Below, piece by piece: positions 56,850 through 64,000 of a stretch of 64,000 nt of DNA. A program made the translations under genes and the position numbers. The DNA lies in NCBI GenBank assembly GCA_001910725.1, contig MJGA01000003.1:1922001-1986000 (forward strand), in the 5' to 3' direction. Below the pieces are notes generated by a model that worked only from the letters and a program-made list of their open reading frames with translations, was not told where the DNA came from and did not search any database. The first letter of the stretch is position 1; the number at the start of each line of letters is the position of its first letter. The stretch is from Phanerodontia chrysosporium. Its lineage: Eukaryota > Basidiomycota > Agaricomycetes > Polyporales > Phanerochaetaceae.

Positions 56850-58889
56850 ATGGGCGAGAGCTGGTTCCACCGCGAATTCCTGAACCCCCGACGACTCATC
56901 TTTAACATCCTCTTCTACGGCGTCCAGCTATTTCTCTTTGGGTATGGGTGGTATAGCCAGGTGCGTTCAATGCTATTAGTTGCACGGTTAACACTCATTG
57001 GGATCCATAGGAAACGAACAAGAAGCTAGCGGCTTTGAACGGTCTCAAATGGTCGGTGTGGACGTCCCGCGGCGCTGGTCTCGTACTTGCCTTCGATGGC
57101 GGCATGATTCTGGTGCCTATGCTACGCAACATCATTCGTGTCGTCCGTCCGAGGCTGGCCTGGCTCTTTCCGGCTGACGAGAATATTTGGTTCCATCGGC
57201 AAGTCGCATACTCGATGGCCTTTTGGGCTATGGTTCACACCACTGCGCACTACGTGAACTTTTTCAATGTCGAGCTTACCCGTACGTCTGAACGTTATAT
57301 GCTTGCTCTGGTTCTCACCATATGTTGTAGAGGTCCGTCCCGAGAGGGCTCTCGACATCCACTACACCCAGGCCGGAGGTATCACTGGTCACTTCATGCT
57401 GCTCATCATGGTCCTCATGTACACGACTGCGCACCACAAGATTCGCAACCAGTGCTTCGAGGCGTTCTGGTACACCCACCATCTCGCCTTCTTCTTCATG
57501 ATTGGCCTCTACACCCATGCCACTGGATGCTTCGTCCGAGACTCAGCCGACCCAGAGTACATCAAGACCTTCCCATTCTACGGCACAGAGCACTGCCTCG
57601 GATACGAAAGCTGGAGGTTCACTATCTGGCCCGGTATCATCTACTTTGGAGAGCGTGTCTGGCGCGAGATCCGTGCACGACGCGCTACACGTCTTTCCAA
57701 GGTTCTGGTCCACCCGAGCGGCGCCATGGAATTGCGTATTGTCAAGCCGAGTTTCAAATACGTTGCTGGACAGTGGCTCTTTATCCAGGTGCCCGACGTC
57801 TCCGGATGGCAATGGCATCCCGTAAGTTGACATAGCTGTACTGGTTGTCATGGGCTTATATTGAGTTCATCAGTTTACCATCACTTCTGCTCCGGAGGAC
57901 CCCTACGTCTCGGTTCATATTCGCCAGGTCGGCGATTGGACCCGTGCTCTGGGTGAACGCGTGGGCGCAGGCCCGTCTGTCGTTGCTGCTATGACCCAGG
58001 ATGCCATGAAGGGCAAAGAGAAAGACGAGGCTTTGTACGGCACTCGTGGAAACTTCGTTGAGCTCGACCCTGCTCGTACAACTCGTCCCCTTCCAATTGT
58101 CCGGATTGATGGTCCTTACGGTGCCCCTGCTGAGGATGTCTTCAATGTCGAGGTTGCTGTCCTGGTCGGTGCTGGTATCGGTGAGTGCGCTTTTTACAGC
58201 TGCGCTTTGCGTCTATCTCTGACTCGGCATCATCAGGTGTCACCCCATTCGCATCTATCCTGAAGCACATCTGGTACCGCCAGAGAAAGGGAAATGTAGG
58301 CTCTCTGAGGCGTGTTGAGTTCTTCTGGGTCTGCCGCGATGCTCCATCGTTCGGCTGGTTCCAGAGTCTCCTCCAGGAGGTTGAGGCTGCCCAGGCCGAT
58401 CGTGAGTCAATTCTCTGCTGCACCGATGTAGCAGGCTAATGTAGCGATAGCGAACTTCCTGCGCATCAACATCTATCTCACGCAGAAGATTGGCGAGGAC
58501 ATGCTCTGGAACATTGCCGTCAACGATGCGGGAGCTGAGTATGACCCGCTTACGTTGCTCCGCTCGCGCACGATGTTTGGCCGACCCGACTGGAAGTCCA
58601 TCTACGGCCGCATGCGAGATGCTATCGAGACTGGACAATACCTGCCAGGCGCTAATTCTCAGCTCAAGACGAGGGTTGGGGTGAGTCTCCACTGCATTGA
58701 GCACTGTAAATGTCCCTAATTCCCTGACTTTCTTAAGACCTACTTCTGTGGCCCCAGTGTCCTCGGAAAGGCCGTCCAGGAAGCGTGCAATACATCCAGC
58801 ACCGCCAATATTAACTTCACCTTCGCGAAGGTATGTTTGCTCCCTTAGAAACATTTTAGCTACTGACAGGCGCCTAGGAACACTTCTGA
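56850..58889 (+). CDS. noxA: Superoxide-generating NADPH oxidase NoxA
   Basis: Flavocytochrome b of the gp91phox family that passes electrons from NADPH through FAD and two hemes to oxygen; in fungi it drives hyphal fusion and fruiting. The start at 56850 gives MGESWFHREFLNPRRLIFNI. The membrane part has ARGAGL-type SRGAGLVLAFDGGMILVPML and the heme ligands in WFHRQVAYSMAFWAMVHTTA(H) and FWYTHHLAFFFMIGLYTHAT. The FAD motif HPFTITSAPEDPYVSVHIRQ spans an intron near 57850. NADPH motifs are VLVGAGIGVTPFASILKHIW and TYFCGPSVLGKAVQEACNTS. The C-terminus is FAKEHF, ending in Phe as in gp91phox. There is no N-terminal EF hand, so it is not the NoxC/Nox5 type. Complete over about eight exons, no frame break seen. 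Confidence 0.95.
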
Positions 58890-59691
58890 GCGTCGTTTTA
58901 CTAGGGAAGGAACTTGTCTGGGATTCTGTCCGGATATTGCACGTCTTGCGTGCGCTTGCAATGCTTTGATCTATGTACTGTGTACAGTTGCCGAATGAGA
59001 TAGAGCGTTGCTGTAGTAGAACCTTAGCTTGCCTGAGTCCTCTATCAAAAAGTTACTTATTCTTTCGACGCGTCGCTATCGCCGCTCGCGCTTGGGCCAT
59101 TTCCTGCGGGCCGTGCCGCGAGTGGCCTGGGCGGTCATTGTTAGGTTTCTTCGCAATGACCCTAGGACACGCGCTCCCACAAAGACCTCAACGTGTACAG
59201 CCATCTTGCCTCTCCTCATATCCCGTTCCAGTACTCGGAGTAGATCCCCTTCGAGCTTCAGAGACACCTTTCACTGTCATGCAGACCTTCGTCGGAGGGG
59301 CCACTCTGGACGGTGGCGCGGTCCAAGAGCAAATCCTTTGGAGCAGAAGCCCAGGACTGTACCTTCGACCGGATCCGGACCGTTCAGGCATTCCCCTCTC
59401 AAGTGGTAATGGCTTAGTCCCGTGTGGCGTCGTTGAGGCACTCATCATAGAATGCTAGATCCACCCAATGCATATACAAACACAGTGTATTTTATGAGGG
59501 GGACTTTAGGGACAGAGAGAATCAGTTGGATTCAGAAACAGTGAGTAGAGCGATGTGCGATGCAGGGGTGCAGTCAACTTACGGTGACGATTTGCCATTC
59601 CCTTGCATAGTTGGCTTCCCTCTGAGAATGCATCATTCAATAAAGAGGTGCGCGAGTAGCCGAGTCGAATCCAGTATCCGGCTGACCCGCT
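58890..59691. other. Spacer that may hide 5' exons of the kinase-like gene
   Basis: About 800 bases after the NoxA stop. Open frames at 59029-59409 and 59130-59458 lack an ATG-led start or a recognised domain. The kinase-like gene to the right lacks the N-terminal lobe, so its first exons may lie here, but I could not place them. Confidence 0.35.
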
Positions 59692-61313
59692 GTGAAGCTA
59701 CGCATCTATAAGCATATCATGGGAAAGAGCCCTTTGCGGTGTGTGCCGACGTTGATCCAAGCATGGCACACCAAGGAAGGCAGCTACCTGGCCATGGAAC
59801 TCCCGCATCCCACTGGCTGGCGGACCGCCACGAACACGCTCTCTGCCGAGATGGTGCAAAGAATTGTCGATGCGCACAAACTTCTTGCGACACGCGGTGT
59901 TCTGCATCGATCTCCGAACCTCTCGGACATCCTCATAGGTACGGCTACCAGGACTATGGTTGTCGCTCACGATGCATGATTGACCGGACTTGGCGCAGGC
60001 GATGACATGAATGTGTCTCTACTCAATTACACCGAAGCTGCCGCGAACGACGTTCATTTCGAAATCGCGAGCTATGACGAGAAAGATTGCGCGCTCGAGC
60101 AGCAGCGACTCTTGACATTGCTAGAGACTAGAGATGACCGTGGAGAGTTGAGTTCCCACCGGTTCGAGGTCCCGGTTCACTTGCCAACCCTCGAAGGAGA
60201 GCACAGTTCCAAACAGATGGCACGAACAGAGAGGAGCTCACCCAGCGAAGGCACCAGTAAGCCTCCATAAGTCCTCTGACAGTGGTCATTAAACATAATC
60301 CACCATTACTAGGCCCCGCTGACCTCTTCAGTCGCTGCACGACGGTGTCTTCGTCGAAGACGCGGGTTTCATCACCCACGGCGCCACCGGCTCCATCGTT
60401 CTGCGCCACAGAGACGGGGTTCGTTGATCGTACACTGCCTCCACGGACGAAGAAAAGGGTGCGCTTCGACTATGGCACCATGAACAATCACATCTGCAAT
60501 GGCGCGAAGGAATACAACGCAAGGAAGTTGTACCGGCAAATTGACGTTCTGTTACAAAGGCCGAGCAAGCATGATGGACCGGAACGAAGGGATACCCCAA
60601 CTCAGCATAGCTCGGCGCGATTGACTCCCGAAAACCGCATGCAGGAGTCCCAGTCAGCTGTCCCATCTTCTTCCGCCAGCCATTTGCTACGGGAGACAAA
60701 CCTTCTCGCGCCAGCGCCACACCAGGACCACCGAAGGTCCACACCCTCAGAGAAAGCTGACTCAGTCTCTGAGGATCGCAGTCATTCCCTCACCTATGAC
60801 GAGCCTGCTCCCGCGGCGGTTCGCGCTAGCAATGAAGAGGATAGCGAGGAACTGGAGGGGACGCTGTCTATCGTTATCACTTCCCCAACTGGCCAGCAGC
60901 ATGTGTGGGGTGCGCCCACGCACATTCTGGAGCGAATCAATAGGTTCCTGGGCGAGCTAGGCTCGCGACGGTCGACTGCTGTGCCTCAGGCAGCGTCTAC
61001 ATCGCAAAAGCGTAAAGCAGTGGGTGACCAGACGGAGCGCGCGGACGGGAAACGACGCCCATCCAGATCTAGTCAAGCGTCGGAAGCCCATGAACCAGGC
61101 AAGTCTCGCCACGAATTGGACAACAACGGCGCGGTCGCAGGTGTACAGAATATGGAGACCCAAATGGTGTCCCCATTAACGGCGTCACGAGACACAGCGT
61201 CCCGAGCAACCGCTACCGTGCGTGACGCCGGGGTTGGTCCTCATACGGCCTCGAAACGCAAGGCCGAACCACACGACACAGAGGACAGTAGGAAAGTGCG
61301 CTCAAGAACCTGA
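59692..61313 (+). CDS. Degenerate protein-kinase-like protein with RVxF-type motif
   Basis: Probable pseudokinase of a type found in basidiomycetes; function unknown. The visible part begins LRIYKHIMGKSPLRCVPTLI and GSYLAMELPHPTGWRTATNT. It then has a kinase-like loop VDAHKLLATRGVLHRSPNLS(DILIG), where the catalytic HRD reads HRS and the position of DFG reads NYT (SLLNYTEAA, about 60020). After a disordered stretch, a segment in another frame reads SLHDGVFVEDAGFITHGATG (about 60331-60390). The basic motif TKKRVRFDYG (about 60447-60475) then precedes KEYNARKLYRQIDVLLQRP. The tail is disordered, Ser/Glu-rich, with KRK and KRR patches, ending RKVRSRT. The reading frame changes at least twice between 60250 and 60450, and I could not settle whether by introns or base errors. 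The N-lobe is missing from what I can place. Confidence 0.5.
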
Positions 61314-61549
61314 TATGCCGCGGAGGTTTTGTGGAGTTTATACCATCGTTCTGTACTTTCAGCCCAAGTCATATGAAATGTTGTAGAGTGTGGATACCCT
61401 ATATTGCTGCATTCCTGCTGAACCAACTCTCGCATGCCCGCAGCAAGTTTGCCTCATATAAATTGCATGGTGCCATGGCATAAAGTGCAGAGAAGATGAT
61501 ACAACAGGAAAGCGCAGGAAAGCAAAGACGGCACGAGAGCGAAGCTTTC

Positions 61550-61637
61550 ACCGGTAACTGCGAAGGCGCACATGAGATTAATGCCACTCTTGAGACACAC
61601 TTTTACGCACCTCTTCTGGCGGCGAGCACGCGCTCCA

Positions 61638-61669
<32 letters not shown>

Positions 61670-62087
61670 TGGGTCCGCAATGAGGAGTGTCCTGTCGTAG
61701 GCAACGAGCTTCTTCTTCAGCTCCATCGCGCTGAACGCGTCGATGTACTTGGCGTAGTAAGCGACAACGGCCTTGGCAATCGCCTGACGGATAGCGTAGA
61801 CCTGGGAAGTGTGACCACCACCCTTGACGCGGACACGGATGTCGACCGCAGCGAAGGCATCCTCGCCAGCAACAAGGATAGGCTCGTAGACCTTGAAGCG
61901 GAGGATCTCAGGCTGGAGGAGGTCGATGGGGAACCGTTGATGTGGATGAGGCCACGGCCCTCCTTGGCGTGGGCAACCGCGGTCGCGGTCTAATAATGCG
62001 CGTTCAGCTAGGTCGAAGCGCAAGGGCGGTGTCCTTGCGTACCTTCTTTTTGCCGAAAGTCTGGACGGCCTTCACTGTCGATGCCAT
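61550..62087 (-). CDS. RPS16: 40S ribosomal protein S16 (uS9); frame broken near 61930
   Basis: Small-subunit protein uS9 of the cytosolic ribosome, whose C-terminal tail reaches the P-site tRNA. Exon 1 (start 62087) is [15 protein letters not shown]. After one intron come [20 protein letters not shown], then, in the next frame, [40 protein letters not shown] and [31 protein letters not shown] follows, and a last exon of a few codons gives the invariant SYR end and the stop at 61550. Total length is about 143 residues, correct for the family. The frame changes inside the invariant GSPI because a C run has four bases where five are needed (61928-61931). As this is an essential, slowly changing gene with everything else intact, a sequence error is by far the best explanation. 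Confidence 0.95.
61928..61931 (-). other. Single-base deletion site in RPS16
   Basis: The minus-strand sequence GGTTCCCCATCGAC must gain one C to encode Gly-Ser-Pro-Ile-Asp, which is kept in fungal uS9. As given, the frame reads [10 protein letters not shown] and is lost. Confidence 0.92.
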
Positions 62088-62475
62088 AGTGTCGGTCGAG
62101 GGGATGTGCTGAGAGAGTTCAGCGGTGTCTTGAGGCTATGAGAGGACCAAATCAGAATGGTTCACAAGACAGGAATCGCACCAGAGCCAGAGTAGATCCC
62201 GAGGTCATCCAAAGTGTCCCGACTGCATCCAGCCTAATCCACCGCTCATTTGACCACCATAGCTTCCCTGCTGCCCTCCTGGACGTCCCTGATGCTCCTT
62301 TCGTGAAGCAGAATGGCATACTCACCCCCTCTGAGGTCTTCTGTGGGTTGCGGACGGTGCTTGCTCGACGTCCTTACTTGCGGGCGCCCTCTGTAATCGT
62401 GGGAACGCTGAATTCCCAAATTTGGATAGTGCGCTTCCGTGGGCGTCTAAGTCAACCGGTTCCTTCACGCCCACG
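62088..62475. promoter_or_regulatory. Divergent promoter of RPS16 and mitochondrial uL4m
   Basis: 388 bases between the start codons of a cytosolic and a mitochondrial ribosomal protein gene facing outward. Both promoters must lie here. I saw no named ribosomal-protein element with confidence. An open frame at 62138-62491 overlaps it but is not protein-like. Confidence 0.55.
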
Positions 62476-63425
62476 ATGTTGTCTGCTCTGAGGAGTGCTG
62501 CCGGATGGGTATGTAGGTCCAGCTAGTGAGCGAACGCATTCACTAAAATATTGTGGCTCAGACGGCGCAATGCGCGCGGCGGAACTTGGCCACAGCAACT
62601 CAGTCGGTCTCCCCACTCGCAGGCCTCCAGCAGACTGGCCAGTCTGCGATGTTAGTGAGGCCGGGTTCGCTCAGTGTTGGTGTTAAAGGTACGGATCGCT
62701 TTGATCCATGAATCCGAATAACTGCTCACCGTTGTGCCACGCGTTCAGCGGAGCCTGTCACACCACCACTGTTGCTTCCGATGTCCTCGCTCCTCCGGCC
62801 GGAAGAGGGTCAGCAACCTGAAGACATGTTGGTGGAGCTCGACCCCCTTGTATTCTCGCATCCCATCCGTCGCGACATTCTCCACCTCTGTGTTGTTCAC
62901 CACCTCGACAGCCTCCGGCAAGGGACAGCGTCTACCAAAACCCGCTCTGAAATTCGTGGTTCTGGGCGAAAGATCCGACCGCAAAAGCGCACCGGAAAGG
63001 CGCGTCTGGGAGACAAGAAGAGTCCTATGCTTCGCGGAGGAGGCGTCGCTTTTGGACCGAAGCCGCGCGACTTCAGCACGAAGCTGCCTCGGAAAGTCAT
63101 TGACATGGGCATGCGCGTAGCACTGAGTGCAAGGGTCAAGGAGCGTGCTTTCGGTGTCGTCGAAAGCCTTGAATGGGGCGAACCGAAGACGCGTAGCCTT
63201 GCGGAGAGGTTGGATGAGCTCTCTTGGGGCAAGACTTTGTTTGTGACTGGTCTCAGCGAGGTCCCAGCCAACCTGGAGAGGGCCAGCAGCAACATTCCCA
63301 TTGTTGACACTGTCACCGCGGAGGAGCTGACGGTCTACGACGCCGTGAAGTGGCCTCGGTTGATTCTCGACCTTGCTGCTGTGGATTGGTTCGAGCAGAC
63401 TCTTGGAAGGCGACAGGTAGAGTAG
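62476..63425 (+). CDS. Mitochondrial large-subunit ribosomal protein uL4m
   Basis: Component of the mitochondrial 54S ribosomal subunit that lines the exit tunnel. The start at 62476 (MLSALRSAAGW) and exon 2 (about 62561-62655, ARRNLATATQ) form a basic, Ser/Ala-rich import leader. The body, from about 62760, is LLRPEEGQQPEDMLVELDPL, VFSHPIRRDILHLCVVHHLD, SLRQGTASTKTRSEIRGSG, the uL4 core RKIRPQKRTGKARLGDKKSP with MLRGGGVAFGPKPRDFSTKL, and PRKVIDMGMRVALSARVKER. The end is DWFEQTLGRRQVE. The join between exon 2 and the long exon is out of phase for the obvious splice pair, so that boundary (62655-62757) is unsettled. A 321-residue open frame on the opposite strand is its shadow. Confidence 0.88.
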
Positions 63426-63692
63426 ATTTATTGTATTCGGACGGTGTGGCCGTATAATCCACTTGTCATACTTTCTGGATCGCTCGTCGGGCCTCGGCTC
63501 GCATAAATTGTCGAATTTGTTCGCGTCCACGTGACTCATTTGGGCGCGTGGCGTTCCACGCGTCGCCGGGAAAGTTGTGGCAGTTCCCGTCCCTTCTCTT
63601 CCGCCCACCATCCGGGGCCGCAACTGACTCGCACTCCTCCTCTGTACTCTCTGCTCTTTTCTACGTTTTTTCGTCTCCACCTGCATACAACC

Positions 63693-64000
63693 ATGTCTCA
63701 ACAGTCCCAATACCAGGAGGAAGAGGAGGGGGAGCAGACTCCCTCGATCTCAGGACCCATGATGGTCATGAAGTTGCAGGAGGCGGGAATCCATCCACAA
63801 GATCTCAAGAAGCTAATGGATAGCGGTTTGCACACGGTTGAGGCCGTCGCATATACACCAAAGAAGAGCTTGATGACGATCAAGGGCATTTCAGAGCAGA
63901 AGGCGGAGAAGATCCTCGCGGAAGGTGTGCATCCTGTTTCTGCCCTTGCACCGTGTTACGAAATGTCTTTGCAGCTCAGAAAATCATACCACTTGGCTTT
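63693..64000 (+). CDS. RAD51: DNA recombinase Rad51, 5' part only
   Basis: Strand-exchange protein of homologous recombination. The start at 63693 gives an acidic N-terminus ([20 protein letters not shown]), then the helix-hairpin-helix N-terminal domain: [40 protein letters not shown] and [12 protein letters not shown]. The donor GTGTGC at about 63924 ends exon 1. Exon 2 begins AQKIIPLGF at about 63975 and runs off the window. The ATPase core lies outside. The order and spacing match eukaryotic Rad51 and not Dmc1, whose N-terminus differs. Confidence 0.93.
   Translation, partial: MSQQSQYQEEEEGEQTPSISGPMMVMKLQEAGIHPQDLKKLMDSGLHTVEAVAYTPKKSLMTIKGISEQKAEKILAEGVHPVSALAPCYEMSLQLRKSYHLA

Noticed and set aside
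59650..59670. GAGTCGAATCC, similar to a tRNA T-loop
   Set aside because: No cloverleaf can be folded from the flanks and an A box is lacking.
62745..63710. Minus-strand frame of 321 codons
   Set aside because: It is antisense to the uL4m core and runs through an intergenic gap into the RAD51 5' UTR; no domain.
1..64000. Search by eye for CRISPR arrays, insertion sequences, LTRs, long tandem repeats and secondary-metabolite clusters
   Set aside because: No spaced direct repeats, terminal repeats, transposase or reverse-transcriptase motifs, or backbone enzymes (PKS, NRPS, terpene cyclase) were seen.

Overview
The window is nuclear DNA from a filamentous basidiomycete, most likely an Agaricomycete (the gene repertoire would suit a polypore-like wood-decay fungus, but the sequence does not settle the order). 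The evidence is the compact layout, with 30 protein genes in 64 kb and spacers mostly of 0.2-0.8 kb. Many introns are short (about 45-70 bases) with GTRNGN donors and CTGAC/CTAAC-like branch sites. Fungal families are present: a Zn(II)2Cys6 regulator, paired KRE6/SKN1 GH16 proteins, NoxA, mitochondrial N-acetylglutamate synthase and a RAVE subunit. No operons, CRISPR arrays, transposons, tRNA or rRNA genes were recognised. Almost all genes are split into many exons, so coordinates below run from start codon to stop codon with introns included.

Layout. 1-9 kb: Zn2Cys6 regulator (-, runs off the left edge), YjbQ-family protein with two micro-exons (-), CPSF30 (-), seipin (+), SH3BGR/glutaredoxin-like protein (-), low-molecular-weight phosphatase (+). 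9-24 kb: methylmalonate-semialdehyde dehydrogenase (-), KRE6/SKN1 copy 1 (+), triple Myb-like protein (+), Rab GDI (+), RAV1 (-). 24-38 kb: FAS1-repeat membrane protein (+), carnitine/acylcarnitine carrier (+), N-acetylglutamate synthase (-), F-box protein (-), UBE2O-like E2 (+). 38-47 kb: KRE6/SKN1 copy 2 (-), SNAPC1-like protein (-), Ima1-like nuclear membrane protein (+), second mitochondrial carrier (-), RING-CH protein (+). 47-64 kb: Nup155/Nup170 (-), two tandem RNase III-like genes (+, +), MAD2 (+), NoxA (+), degenerate kinase-like protein (+), RPS16 (-), mitochondrial uL4m (+), RAD51 (+, runs off the right edge).

Most of these are independent housekeeping genes. Functional links that can be seen are two cell-wall glucan proteins of one family, two mitochondrial carriers, and a divergent cytosolic/mitochondrial ribosomal-protein pair sharing one promoter. 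There is also a tandem RNase III pair whose second member carries WW domains and whose first carries a SUMO-interaction-like motif. That tandem pair is my best candidate for something undescribed.

A caution for any user: at least six reading frames, including the essential ribosomal protein gene RPS16, are broken by the loss of one base in a short C or G run. The pattern is best explained by homopolymer errors in the assembly, not by pseudogenes.
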